Positions 21,976 to 34,100 of a stretch of 60,581 nt of DNA are shown in pieces (position 1 is the first letter of the stretch; each line of letters opens with the position of its first letter). The translations under genes and the position numbers were made by a program. This stretch comes from Paramarasmius palmivorus (taxonomy: Eukaryota > Basidiomycota > Agaricomycetes > Agaricales > Marasmiaceae): contig JAYKXP010000220.1 of the NCBI GenBank assembly GCA_037176845.1, positions 1-60,581 on the forward strand, given 5' to 3'. The notes beneath the pieces are model-generated. The model did not search any database, had not been told where the DNA came from, and worked only from the letters and a program-made list of their open reading frames with translations.

Positions 21976-22142
21976 CGGTACATTTATTAGTTCCCACATG
22001 ACGTCTACTACCCACACGGTATCCATGTGTAAACTTGCCCATCATTTTGAAGCACGTATAATATATATATATATTCCATCTCAACCGACGTAGCTATCTT
22101 TCACCTTCCGGATTCTACTTCAGCTGCTTGACTGTATACAAA
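21976..22142. promoter_or_regulatory. Intergenic with TA-rich tract
   Basis: A TATATATATATATAT run near 22059-22073 lies about 70-85 nt before the next start codon. It could serve the 3' end of the WD40 gene or the promoter of the next gene. Confidence 0.35.
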
Positions 22143-22956
22143 ATGGTATGTGACAGCCCTAGCTTTAGACGAGGCCAAAGTCTAATCACTGACCATTAGA
22201 GCGACAATGATCCCAGGGGGATGAGAATACTACGGGAACATTTCGATGTAGACGAGGTGAATCAGACCATCAAGTTGGTGAAGTTATACGGAGGTATGCA
22301 TCGCCCGGAATATATATCGAGGGCTTGTTTGAAGTGCTGATAATAATGAATAACAGAACACGGTGTACAGGAAACTGCTGATAACGCCGGCGTAGTGAGC
22401 GGGTATGTAGCACTCCGAGTCAGCCCACCTCTACCTGGACCAGGCCGCTAAATGCGCACGCAGTTCTAGAGGTGACAATTCAAGTCAACTCGTTCCATAT
22501 GCATTTGCTCCAGCAGCACCCAACATGCTGGATCAGATTCCAAGGGCATCTGGGCCTTACATTCATGGAAAGGCTACGTATTGGTCGAGCACCTCTCCAG
22601 GAATCCTTGCATCCCCGCCTACGGCTACCCCAGATCAGTTACCTGGGCATGTGTATATCCATTACAACTCTCTAACTGGGGCTCGCTGGGTTTGGGTTCT
22701 TGATCGACACCGGAAGTGGCAACCCGTTCCTGGAGCGGCGATACAGAACAGAGAGGTAGTCTTTCCTCATCCCGAAGATGGCGGCCTTGTATTCAAGTTT
22801 AACAGTAAGTTTGAGCCGAACTGGGTAATGAGGGACACAGTCAGACGGGATTGGAGCGACAAAAACTCCAAGAATTCGGATCTCAACATTCAACCTATCG
22901 CTGGAGAACTCACTGTTCCGCGGAGAGTGACCAGGACATCCGGAAGGAGGGGCTGA
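22143..22956 (+). CDS. Unknown 211-aa protein
   Basis: Model: join(22143..22145,22200..22293,22357..22402,22464..22956). Exon 1 is the bare ATG, a pattern common in basidiomycetes. The N-terminus (MSDNDPRGMRILREHFDVDE) is acidic and helical. The C-terminal two thirds contain HVYIHYNSLTGARWVWVLD and end in basic residues (RRVTRTSGRRG). No domain recognised. All four introns or exons join in frame, and intron ends are canonical. Confidence 0.65.
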
Positions 22957-23264
22957 TTCCGAGTTAGAATACATGCCTTGTATGCGTGTTCATCGATTAC
23001 CAAGAACCCGTTTAATTGCTGGAAGCCCTGAACCATATGAGTACAGTACTTGTCAAAGGGTCAAATATCATATTGCCAGGATGCACGAAATGGGGATTGA
23101 TGAAGACGCGAGAAATTAATGATTCAAACACGTGTACGACTTCTTCCTTCCTTTTCAACATACCTCCCTATTCGTGACCAGACCCTGTATACTTCCTCGT
23201 TATTTTGAAACTGGGATAGATCTTATGGCTGATAGTCGGATTGGAACACCAACACGTTGCATTC
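22957..23264. other. Intergenic
   Basis: 308 bp; no supported feature. Confidence 0.4.
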
Positions 23265-25231
23265 ATGGCGGTTTCCTCCGTCGGAGGTCCAAAACTCTTT
23301 GTTCCCCAAATTTTTCTTCGAGCTCTACCTCAGGCGTCGATGATTCTCTGCGTCCTTCTCGCATTCAGCATCAGTATTATTCTTCTATCGGCTTTTCTTC
23401 TTGCCCAGTTGGACGCTGCAAACAAGGTCCTTCGACTAATCGGCAAAATTGGAAAGTTACACATCCTTCGCCGATTGGGTAGCAGTAGCATGAGTATAAT
23501 CATCACAATTACCTGGCCTATTCTGGTTGGTCTCGTCATATACGGTATGTGCCTTGAAAACTTCATGAAGACGACACAGCTCAATGGACCGATTAGCCTA
23601 CGGTGCCCATGCTATCGCATTTCTATCCTACTTCAAGAGAGGCATTGGGACACTCCTCCGTACGGTGAAAGAATTGTTCTGGAAGGCTCAAGGTATATTA
23701 TCATTTATATCCCTGTCATTATGCATCCAGCCTGAAGTTAACGTTGTGGTTGCGATTCAGATTCGTATGCGGACACCTCTCACGCCGCTCTCCATCTTCG
23801 TAAAAAGGTTATCTCCCAGTTGATAGCAGAGTTGACGAAAACGGAGAATGCTCTTCGCATGAAGACTGACGAGTCGGGTCGGCGAAATTATCATCGTCTG
23901 TGTGCTGCGCTGGAAAATCCACGTGAGTCTTCAATATATCGTTCATAAAAGATGGCTATATCATGACGGGCTACTTAGAAACCTTTGTATTCGACTCCGA
24001 AAAGCGAGAAAAGGAATGGCATACAAGGGTCGGGCGACAGATGGCTCCAGTTCTATCCGATTTCCTCGAAAAACTCGCAGATAGGATGTCAAAGGTCGTA
24101 AACGAACATCTTCTTTCAATGTACAAGTCGGATTCTGTTCCTTGGGACGTTCTTACCGGCATATTGGTCACGAATAGCCTCATCTTGACAGACGTCGAAC
24201 CGATCTTGGCAGAGGCACTCGATCGTATGGAAAGGCGATGGAAGGACAGCAAACTGAAGACTGTTGATCACAACACCTCGGAGTGGCAGCGTCGCCTCAA
24301 TAATGAGTTGAAGCCTGCGTTACACCAATTGATTGACAATTTTGCGGGGCTTGGTGAGTGAGCACCATTAAGCTCTCATGGGCATTTGATGACATCTCGA
24401 TCGACAGATCCTGTAAAGGTGCGCTCTAATGTTCGACAAAGCGTCCCTCATTCCGGATCCTCTGGTAGTCAAGTTGTTGCCTCCGGGGATGGCTTTTCCT
24501 TTGACTCGAGAGCAACCTCTGCCCAGATGCCACATGCAAATCATCCAGGAGAGGATTCAGAGTTGGCAAGAAACCCAGTGTTGCAGACACCAGCAGGTCC
24601 AAGTATGTTCCATCAAGTTGAGGAATATTGCTGAATTCCGTCGAACTTTTAGACCCATCCAATAGAAACACCAATACCGGAAGCAAGCGACGCGCAACTT
24701 CACAACCTGTTCGAAGACCAGACAAACAAGAGTCATACGTTGGACTGGGATACGGTCAGCCAGGCTCATCCCGCCTGGGAAAGTCACCAGAGACGCGCAT
24801 GCCGATCAAAAGCGAAGGCTCATCGTTTGTTGGCTCTTCAAACGTATTTGGATCGCCTGAGAGAAGTACAGGTGAGTTCGGCTGCTCCATTCCACGTGCT
24901 CCGGAGCTCGTGTTCACTATCTACAGCTAGTAAAGGGTTTACATTTGGTGTTCCAAATAGCATGAGCCCTCGACTGGTTATTAACCAACCTCCAAACGCC
25001 ATTCGCACAACTTCGAATTTCGGTGAATTGGAGAGCGTCATCGAAGAGCCAATCGCAGGAAACGTCACGAGTGCAGAAACTGACTCTGATGCAAGCCATA
25101 GTCCTGTGGATGCGGCCGAAGAGTCTGACGACGACAATGGAAATGGGTCTGATGGATCAACGACCCCAAAAACTGCATCATCGATACCCTCGTCCATCAC
25201 AGATGTTTCGGTGACGGCAGGAGAGGGATAG
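23265..25231 (+). CDS. Membrane-anchored protein with long soluble tail, unknown
   Basis: Model: join(23265..23544,23597..23692,23761..23922,23979..24353,24408..24596,24653..24871,24927..25231), 541 aa. Two hydrophobic segments lie near the N-terminus (MILCVLLAFSISIILLSAFL and MSIIITITWPILVGLVIYG). A charged helical middle region (KKVISQLIAELTKTENALRM, then FLEKLADRMSKVVNEHLLSM) of about 200 residues follows. The tail is Ser/Pro-rich and ends in an acidic stretch (EESDDDNGNGSDG). The donor at 24597 is GTCCAA, weaker than the others, but it restores the frame. No known family. Confidence 0.68.
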
Positions 25232-25567
25232 ATCTAGACGTGTTGTATATTGCTAGTTTTGTACATAGCTAGATATACCGAATTCGCAAGCTCTGCATAC
25301 ATGCTTTTAATGCAATAAAAGAACCCGAATGTCCAGCTCCATATAGAAGGTGCAATGGGCAATGCCATTCCCTTGTAGATCTAGAGACGTGCTTTTTCGG
25401 CCTGTAATCGAGCGGTACCATTAAGAACAAGTACGTGAGCATTGGAGACGGTTCTTACTCCTTTAACCGATGAAACATGGTGGGCACGATTAATATCGAT
25501 GCATATACATATACATTCACGGTCCAATGTTGCCGCGTTGCAAGGGCAGACAATCATCGAATACATG
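25232..25567. other. Intergenic
   Basis: 3' flank of the previous gene and 5' flank of the next; no supported feature. Confidence 0.4.
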
Positions 25568-25573
25568 TATAAA
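25568..25573 (+). promoter_or_regulatory. TATA box for the 129-aa membrane protein gene
   Basis: TATAAA lies about 40 nt upstream of the start codon at 25613, a normal core-promoter distance. Confidence 0.4.
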
Positions 25574-25612
25574 GAGGTTGCCATCTTAGTAGCTGGAACA
25601 CCATCCTAAATC

Positions 25613-26110
25613 ATGGAATCTCAGGACGTCGCATTCGGATCTGCACAACAACTTTTATCAGGACTACTTCAAGGTCTCTTTCCAGCCATCCCAAAGGAGT
25701 GGTGTGACTCTAAGGTGTGTTCGCGATTTTCAATTTTTATTACGGGTTGCTCACTATATGCCCAGGCCCAAGAGATAATCAGAGAAATAGTGGAGGAAGC
25801 CCTGGAAAATCGCCTTGAAAGCGTCCAAGTGGCTTGCCGTGCAGAAATAGAAGCCCAGATCAAGTGGCTTAAATTCATGATGGCGTCTGCATGCATTGCA
25901 AGCGTGTTCTTACCTCCTATATTCACGGTATGTCCTTGGCTGGGCTTTGGGAAAGATATCGAAACTGACGCTTCTTGATCATAGATCATGCAGGCGCTCT
26001 GGAGATTTTTCATGACCAAGCGGGGAGAAAGACCTGTGAATATTTCACTCAACATTGTTGCGTCAGAGGGTATCCCGGGGACGGTGGAAAGTCGTGGTGC
26101 TAGAAATTGA
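25613..26110 (+). CDS. Small protein with one membrane segment, unknown
   Basis: Model: join(25613..25714,25766..25927,25985..26110), 129 aa. All exons are in phase 0. An amphipathic helical stretch (EIIREIVEEALENRLESVQV) precedes a hydrophobic segment (MMASACIASVFLPPIF), and the tail is short and polar. It could be a tail-proximal membrane protein. No family recognised. Confidence 0.6.
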
Positions 26111-26511
26111 TCATAGGATAAGATCATGGCGGTACGAGATAGTAAAACGTGTTCATAGCATGAGTTTGTGAAGCCGTGGTTCGAAAAGACATCTAGAAAT
26201 TTCTTGAACCTCGGTAATGGCAGGGTCACACAGCGACTGAGTTTCAAACCATCAATATTAATGATTGGTGTGCATACCATTGATCACGGTGCGGAAAGGT
26301 GCATGTACAAGGGTTCTTATTTGACGTGGGACCAACCGGCTCTAATCGATTGTACATGCATCGAGGGTTCCTACATCGAGGGTTCCTAATCATAAATGAG
26401 TACCCTGAGATGCGTGATCAATTCTCATGTTCAGACCAGTTCCTGAGTCCACGAACATCGGCGGAACATCCAGCATAAAATGGCCCATGAACCAATCGAC
26501 GATATCAAATC
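26111..26511. other. Intergenic
   Basis: Only short frames. A doubled CATCGAGGGTTCCTA unit sits near 26359-26387. Confidence 0.4.
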
Positions 26512-27185
26512 ATGCATCTGAACATCCCAGACGACAACTATTACCCTCTCATATGCAACGAACATGTCAGAGGGGGAACGGCCCCGGTAAGGCAACGTTT
26601 GCAGCTGTATATGATTGAGATATTGAACCCATTTTGTACTTGCTATCATTTAGGCAAAACCGTCCTTCCGCTTCGTCGAATGTTTTCCCATGGTCTATCA
26701 CGTCGACATCGCCCGCCCAAAAAAAGAGAGAACGTATGCTGCACGAGATCCCAACATGATCACTTATGAGGCCGCCATTATCGACCTCAACAGGGTGTTC
26801 GCTCCCCCAAGGGAGTTGGTGCATTTTGATTTATACGTCCTACTTGGACGCACCAACAGACCAAGGGAGAAATTCCTTGTTAGTGGATACTACGACCCGC
26901 GAATGCGGTATAACCAAGCGCTGAAGGAAATGGGGATCCTGTGGAGAGGGGAAGTGGTCGTCTTTCCGATGAGTCCTCAGAGGGTCGCAACGGTGATACT
27001 CGGGACGAGAGTATCGCGGAGAAGCTACGACAGGGCAGCTGCCCGGTGAGTATCATCAAAGAGTAGTCCAGTAGGCATTTCTCACTTCATAAGACAGATT
27101 TTGCCAGTATTTCATTGAATACTGGCGTTATCGTCGGGACTCCGACGAGCATAAAACGGAATTAGTGGACACATGGAGTATGTAA
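26512..27185 (+). CDS. Unknown 184-aa protein
   Basis: Model: join(26512..26586,26654..27045,27098..27185). It begins MHLNIPDDNYYPLICNEHVR. The centre reads MVYHVDIARPKKERTYAARD, then FDLYVLLGRTNRPREKFLVS and MGILWRGEVVVFPM, and the end is basic and aromatic (FCQYFIEYWRYRRDSDEHK). The mix of beta-like strands and conserved-looking charged turns suggests a folded domain, but I recognise none. Intron borders are canonical and the frame is continuous. An additional upstream exon is possible. Confidence 0.62.
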
Positions 27186-27701
27186 TCACGACGAGCGATT
27201 TAGATTTTCCTGCTATAAAGAAATGTACTTGTATAATCTTGACTCAAGATAAATTCGTCCGGACCAGAGCTGAGAGCAGGACGGATGATGCACAGATGCG
27301 TAAGGCTGAGCAACGGATGGTGCACAGATGATGCGTAAGGCTGAGCAACGGATGGTGAACAGGTGCACATCAATCAACCGGCCCGACTACTTTGCTCCGA
27401 ATCCTCCGATGGATACTCACACGGTAATGTGATTCTGTTGAATTATATTAGTCACGACAAATTCCGGCGGTTGTCATCTTCCTCAACTTGATCGAGGTGA
27501 GTATTGTACTTCGTCAAATTTGCGACATGTCTCTCCATATTGCCCTGGGATATGTTGCTTCTTGAGCCTTGATTCATACGGAATCGTTCCCGGGTCCAAG
27601 GAACCATGGCAGCTAGGAGCAGAATATCGTAGAGCAGTAGAGAGTCGAGCGTACTCTTGAAGTTAACACATATACTGATTTGAACTTTTTAGGTCGTTCA
27701 T
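27186..27701. other. Intergenic upstream of the TET/JBP gene
   Basis: Apart from the short direct repeat listed separately, no feature. An upstream noncoding exon is possible because an acceptor-like TTTTTAG lies at 27686-27692. Confidence 0.4.
27281..27364. repeat. Short direct repeat, about 32-35 bp, just over two copies
   Basis: Units starting ACGGATG and containing GCGTAAGGCTGAGCA occur twice back to back (27281-27312 and 27313-27347), with a partial third. Confidence 0.75.
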
Positions 27702-29222
27702 ATGATACGTATGCCCTCCGGAACTCAGGTATGCGGCTATATCTCATATCGTTCTGTCGCTCATGGCTTGTTTCCCAGGTTTGCGACACAAATGTCGCAG
27801 AAAGTATAGAACAGGCTGAAATAATAACGATCACTGGAACATCAACCCCTTCCCTAGAGGTGTTGTTGGAAGAAGCATTTAACCGTGAAGACGAAAGCTT
27901 TGATGATCCACTCGAAGCCTTCGAAATACACCCGTCCAACAACCACACTTCACGGAAACGATCTACTCTAGACGACTTCGATGACACTCCCCTAGCTCGT
28001 CATTCACATAGACATGAAAAACGTCGCAAGAAACGTGCTTCCAACTTCGACGTGTACGGCCATCTTCGATCTCACAATAAAGATGCGGTGGAAACGTGTC
28101 AACTTATGCAGGAAAAAATCGACCTCACAACGCTTCCCGCAGCAATGGGAGGCTTTGTAGCAAGGAATATAAAGGTGCAAGACCGTACGGTTCACTCTGC
28201 TCGATGGTACAAAACCCAGAAAGACTGGAGATACATTCCCTGGAGCGCAAAGTGAGTGAAATTGCGTAACCTGCTTCTTAATACACGTCGTCTAAGGGGC
28301 GAAATTGTAGTCGCGCCCTTGTCATTACTGATCAGTTTGGTCGGATCTTTGTCGTAGGTCTCAAAATGATTCGGGACGGGTCATATGCCGACGACATCGC
28401 GGAAGTAGCTCGGCTCCTTGAGGAAGCTCGCAAGACACATCTCACTCTCAACAACGACGATCTCTCCCACCTACGTGGAGAAGGATTCGCCGCCGCTGCC
28501 ACCGGTTGGTCCATTGGTCAGGGTCAGCAGACAATAACACACACGGCGGGCAAGAATGAAGAGGTGATGCAGTATCTTATCTCGAAGCCATGTGTTCAGA
28601 GGGTGGCTGCAGCACAGGACGGTGAGCCATTCCAGCTTGTAGTTCGGGTCATTTTGACTGAGAAACCATTTCTATAGCCGGGTTTGCATGCTGGTCATGG
28701 AAGAACTATAAGTACTATATGAACGGCATGAAGGACCTCAAGGAGCACGTGCAAGAGTTCAAGCCCAACTTTGCCCGCAGCCAGTTCAGCTGTATCACCT
28801 TCAACTTTGGACCCAGGGTCTGTACCTCGGTTCACACGGATGCAAAAAACTGCCCACACAGTATGTGTGCGATTACCTCTGCTGGTCAGTATGATCCTAG
28901 CAAAGGTGGTCATCTCGTTCTCCATGATCTCAAGATGATTATCGAGTTCCCGCCGGGCTCCACCTTCCTCGTCCCTTCTGCATTACTCCGACACTGTAAC
29001 ACACCCGTCGGCGAGAGTGAGACACGGTACTCGGTGACGCAATACAGTGCCGGCGGAATATTCAGATGGCTGGAGTATGGGAGACGTACGGAGAAGGAGT
29101 TGCGAGCTACAGATCCTTCCTTATTCAAAAAAATATGGGCGGAGCGCAAGGGAAGATGGGCAAGGATGGCAAGCATGTTCGTGACCTTGGAGGATGTGCG
29201 CAGTTTCCATGGCGTTCAGTAG
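27702..29222 (+). CDS. TET/JBP-family 2-oxoglutarate/Fe(II) dioxygenase
   Basis: Model: join(27702..27728,27779..28251,28311..28621,28678..29222), 451 aa. TET/JBP enzymes oxidise 5-methylcytosine or thymine in DNA using Fe(II), O2 and 2-oxoglutarate. The double-stranded beta-helix core is clear. The iron-binding HxD is His323-Thr-Asp325 in SVHTDAKN, the distal His is His376 in LLRHCN, and the 2-oxoglutarate Arg is probably Arg387 in ETRYSVTQYSAGGIFRW. GGHLVLHDLKMIIEFPPGST matches the fungal branch. The N-terminal 130 residues are basic with an RHEKRRKKR nuclear-localisation-like cluster. All three metal ligands are present, so activity is plausible. It lies 1.9 kb from the 3' end of a Plavaka transposase, which faces it. 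Fungal TET/JBP genes are known to be expanded with DNA transposons. Confidence 0.87.
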
Positions 29223-29405
29223 TACTTACATGTACATAATTGGCCCGGGCATCGTTCAATTCGACGACATGACTACCCACGAGGCACGCACGTTGGCATC
29301 CACCACGGTCCTCATTAAGTCTCGATAAATCTCCAAACACTATTCATAGTCCGATTCAATGCAAGTGTGATTCATCCATTAAATCTGGTTCGGCGCTCAC
29401 ATTTA

Positions 29406-29738
29406 ATGCATCCCACAGCGCAAACACCTTGCACAAATTCCAAGCCCGCTAGACCAAGTGCTAGACAGAGATCTAGATCGATATCGACTCACGGTTCTCA
29501 GATGGAAGCCAGTGGGCACTACAGTTGCGCATGCACCCAATGCGAATATCTCAAAGGAAAGATAAGAGGTCTAGAAGATGAACTTCGAGGAGCTATTGAT
29601 ACGATTAATGGATATAAAGCTGAGGTTAACGAGCTTTCGGCTGAGCTAGCTCTGGTCGCAGCAGAGTGTCTTGTGTTGGAAAGGGCACTGGTATCGGGTG
29701 GACCCACAAATCGTATCGAAGTTACAAAGAGAAAGTGA
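29406..29738 (+). CDS. Small Ser/Arg-rich coiled-coil protein, unknown
   Basis: Single-exon frame of 110 aa. The N-terminus is Ser/Arg-rich (RPSARQRSRSISTHG), then CACTQCEYLKGKIRGLEDEL starts a leucine-heptad-like helix to about residue 95. The CxCxxC cluster could bind metal or be chance. An ATG in good position follows the TET/JBP stop by about 180 nt. It may be incomplete. No family recognised. Confidence 0.4.
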   Translation: MHPTAQTPCTNSKPARPSARQRSRSISTHGSQMEASGHYSCACTQCEYLKGKIRGLEDELRGAIDTINGYKAEVNELSAELALVAAECLVLERALVSGGPTNRIEVTKRK

Positions 29739-30009
29739 CTCGCCGTCGGTAAACATGTATGTCGATAACCAATACAAAATTGAAGCCCAGTCAATTTGCC
29801 GTAGAAGAATGTATACCGAGAATGTCTTCAAGTATTCAGAATCCGTAATAGACATACAGCAATCAGGGCATGGGCTTTTTCAATTCTCCATTCCCGTTAA
29901 CATCGAGGCTCGATTAATATTTTGGGGAATCGGAGAGCAATCGTCACGCAGTCACACAGTCACATATCCGAGTCTAGAGAAACCCCCATGCCCAGCACTC
30001 CCAACTACC

Positions 30010-30664
30010 ATGGCCCGAAGCCTTGAGAAACGTCGAGCATCCAACAGAGCTGCCTCAGCAAAATACAGGAAAAGGTACTTATTTAATCATCGAACGTTTA
30101 CGCAGTCATTGATATCACGATGTACATACGAATAGGAATTTGGAGGAAATCCGGAAGCGGTCCAGGGAACGGATGCGACGGAAGCGTTTAGAAGAGAGGG
30201 AGAGGATTACTAGTGACAGTGTGTTGACTAGTGGAGAATTGGGGTTAGCAGCTGGTTCAGCCAATGATAATCATGATGAAACCGCCAGCTATGCATGTCC
30301 ACCAAAGCATCGACATCATGAAGGTTCTGCAGAGCCACAGGGGTGAGTCAGGTACTAGTACGGCGCCGCTTTCTATTCCTTAACAATTCTATTCTTCGAT
30401 AGCTCTGTATGTCCTCAAGATCTACCTGAATTATGCGACCACTCACGTTCGGCCAGAATCCCCAACCTAACCCAAGACATCCTGAATCCGAATTCCTCCC
30501 GATGGGAGCACACGTCTCTTGACAGCCCAAGCCCTCTATTCGTCAAGTCTACGTCCACAATATCCGAATTGGCTGCCGCTATGAGGAAGTATACTCCTTC
30601 CAGTCGAAGGGACGTGTTGGAATCTCTCTTCACCCGACTTTGCGGTCCATTCGACGACAATTAG
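30010..30664 (+). CDS. Basic-region (bZIP-like) small protein
   Basis: Model: join(30010..30074,30136..30342,30403..30664), 177 aa. The start reads EKRRASNRAASAKYRKR, which looks like a bZIP basic region, followed by a second Arg-rich block (IRKRSRERMRRKRLEERERI). The leucine zipper itself is not obvious, so this may be one of the Arg-rich (SAKYR...RERMRRKR) proteins seen near mobile DNA in mushroom genomes rather than a true transcription factor. The C-terminal part is Ser/Pro-rich. Nuclear location is likely from charge alone. Confidence 0.62.
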
Positions 30665-31109
30665 GAATCTTGATTAGTACGCTGCTCATTATCCTGGCCT
30701 CAGGTCATTAGGTCTTGTTGTGCAGCCCGGCCACCCTGCCTCCGTCCCTTCCCAGCTCGCGATTCACGGCGCTACATCTAAGGGTGGTTCTTGGTCTGCT
30801 AATCTTTGATCAGATCATGGCATGCATAGCGCGCAATCTATATATGGTATTCCGTATTTAGTGAGTCAATTGTCACCATTCTATTCACAGTGATACCTTT
30901 GATCATGATCATATTCTAGTCTCGTTTGTCGATTTGTTATCCAACCGCTGTCCTACCTGCTGTGATTTACGCTGTGTGTTTACACCTAACTCTGTAGTAC
31001 TCCTGTAATTTGCTGTATATCCTGCAATTCAGACCACTTGCAACCCATGTCATCAACGCGATATTACAATTCACGATCTACATGATTACACAGAGCGTCA
31101 GTACTAGTG
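30665..31109. other. Intergenic between convergent genes
   Basis: 445 bp downstream of both the basic-region gene and the transposase. A transposon end would be expected here or further left, but I could not find a terminal inverted repeat by eye. Confidence 0.4.
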
Positions 31110-34100
31110 CTATTTCCTTCGCTTTCTTGGCCTTTCTTGTTCAGTCTCATGATGGTTAACCTCCTCATCCTCTTCGGTACGAGTACGCCGTTTCCCTGAG
31201 AGTGCAGGGACGTAGTCAGGGATGCTATCCTCAGCACGCTCGTCATATACATAGGGTTCACGTTTCTAGACGAGAATCTTGAGTGCGATTTATCAGGATA
31301 TGGAAAGCATACGTACTCGATGATAAGGAAGTATATGGAGGATCTCCTGATTCTCAATCTCCATCTTGGTAGCGAAACAGGGCGAGATGATGCTTCTCGT
31401 TGACCCTAAAATGAGTGAATCCTCGACATCATGGTGAACCAAGAAGCCGAAATCGAGAGTCTGGTAGATGTCGACAAGCGACGAGGGTTTGGGTTTCAGC
31501 AAACGATAGACTAGAATAGTGTCCAGAGCCGGTGTTTGGACTATGTCAATCAGTTTTGCGGCTCTAAGTGACGGACGAGATGGCCCCGGATCTCTGTTAG
31601 GACGATGTTCGACAAGAACAAACGAACCAGTATCACTAAATCGGGCAGAACCGTATTCCAATCCCGCAATGACCACCTTGGGAAAGTGGAAAATTTCACG
31701 GACATTTGCTATCTGGTCACAGGTAGGCGTCAACAGCATGCGAAGCTGAGAGTCCAGAGGCAAAAGACGGGGTTTACCAGCAACACCATCTTGTATGCAA
31801 AGATCCTCTGAGAGCATAAGCAAGCCGACATTTCGTTCTTTCTGATGCTTCATCCAACCGGAGACTAGTTCCTCCGCTTCTTTTGTTGTGGTTCTATCGT
31901 ACTTCAGAATTCCAGAGAGCTCTGAAGCCGCTGAACGATGACGTAGGAATGTGAGCTCCACTTCACCTGATAATTACAGAGCAAGTACGAATTATTAGCG
32001 TAATGGTGACAATTCAGAGTATAAGGTACTTCACCATATTTGTTATTGACGTGAGTTTGTTGTAGTTCTTGGTTCATCCTCTCCCAACCTGGTACACGGA
32101 TGGAATGGCCAGGGCCATATCGGCGGAGAAACTCTCCGTAATGAAGTGCAACATGGTGGATTGGTTTGACTTTGAAATTCAGGTAGAGCTGACGCGCACG
32201 GACCAGGTATCTCTGAGCATGCTTCTCATATGATTCTGCGTGAGCCTGAGAAGTAGATCTATTGTTCGCCATCACAACAGCTTTGACAAGGTCCATGAAA
32301 TTGTGTAACATGGCCTTATATCGTCCCTGCGCTAGTGGATCTAGGTGAAAGGTCGAGGCGCGGTAGCCCCACAAGCGAATAAGAGCAATAGGGAGATGAA
32401 CAGTGCAGATCACTTTCCACTCATCGGCAGAGAGCTTTCCTCGACTTGGAGTTCCCCAGTCTAGGGGAGGACGATCAACTCCGAGAGGGAAGACTGTGAG
32501 CTCCATATCGCTCCATATCGTCTTCATCAATGACTTCCCCAGGATATGATCATTACCAGCATCTTGAGGCGGAATAGATTCCATCTAGACAAAGGTTATA
32601 ATTTAGCATTAATGCCCAATCTAGGAATCAGGTATAGAATCCAGCTCACATAATCCCATAGTACGTTGGCCAACACTTCCTTTCTATCGTTCGTACTGTG
32701 GGGTAGTTTAAACTCATTGCACCAGGCAATCAACTCTGCATTGTTGAGGGATCGGTATAGTATGCTTCTCCCTAACCGGCCCCGTAGGAATTTTCGCTTC
32801 CATTTCCGCAAATTGTCCTGGCGTTTCTCCCTGTTATCATTGTCCACAGCCGAAGTGCGTGAAGTTGATGCTGTTTGCTCAAAAACAGAGGCATCTTCGG
32901 CTTCAGAGGTATCTGAGCTAGCCACGAGTGAAACGGTGCTAGGACCAGCCGTCTGCGCACGAGCCTCATTCGCATCACCGGCACGTAAGCCTGCTTCCTC
33001 CGTTCGAGTGAATCTCAAGGGAATATCAGGATTGTTTCGTTTCTGAATATCGCACCTGTTATCCCACGACAATGATAATGAACGGAATATGACCTACGAA
33101 TTGAGCTATGGCGTTCGCGAGTTCCTGTCTCTTCCCCCCGTAGGGCAAACCATTTTCGAAACAGATGGTCATAAGTACTGCATGACTTATCGAATGCAAG
33201 AAGTTTTGGAAGCCATCTCCAACTGCGTCGGAAGTGACAGCATTAATCCGTTCTACCTCCTTTTGCAACTCCCCGTCCGACGGTCTTTCAATCTGGAGTT
33301 TCCTGGAAGATCCGTCACCTCCTTCCACCTTCACATTTATGCCCCACACAACACGACAATGTTCTTGAAACATCCCGAGGTAAGCGAAATGCATGGAATC
33401 AGGGATCACATAGTCCACTGCGTTCCAATAGGGTAAGCGATTTAGTGGGGACCATCGAACGAAGTGTTGCTTGAAGATGTTGTCGCGCTCACGCTGTGTC
33501 GTTGCGTCTTTCCATCGAGTGGCGTAAAGCTTCATATCTGTCCAGCTGCGCCGGGGCCAAGATTGCTTGTCCAAGTTATCGATTGACTGAATCGGCAGTG
33601 CGCATGTGGTGCAGAAAAGAGTAGAGGTATGGCTACCAAAGCCAGCGGCCTGACGAGCTGCCAACATGTCACATATGACGCCAAGGAGAGCACCACGAGC
33701 ATGCCGGCCCTCTTTGCGAAGAAAAGTGCGCGTGAAGAAGATACCTCTCCAAAATTCCAAGAGATCATCGACGATGATGTCAAGAAAGCTGTTGATTTGC
33801 GTGGTAGAGGGGTGCCCCGGAATAACACAGACCAGGTAGATGTTCTCAGGGAGATACCGCATATGGGGGGGTAAATTGAAGAGAACAATATAAATGGCAG
33901 TAGATGATCGGACCTTTGAATAGCGTCAGGGTTGCGGGACACTCGAGGACCTAAAAGAGTTGCACACCTGCTTTGCCTCCTTGGCATGAAATGGATTAAA
34001 TCCATCCATTCCTAACCCAACGAACAATCGCAACTCTGGAGTGGATCCACGAACGGTAATAAATGGCTCTCCGTCGTGATATTGAAATTCATGCCAGAGG

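Noticed and set aside
23241..23735. Start of the membrane-anchored protein at 23241
   Set aside because: That position is TTG. The first in-frame ATG is 23265 and keeps the hydrophobic segments.
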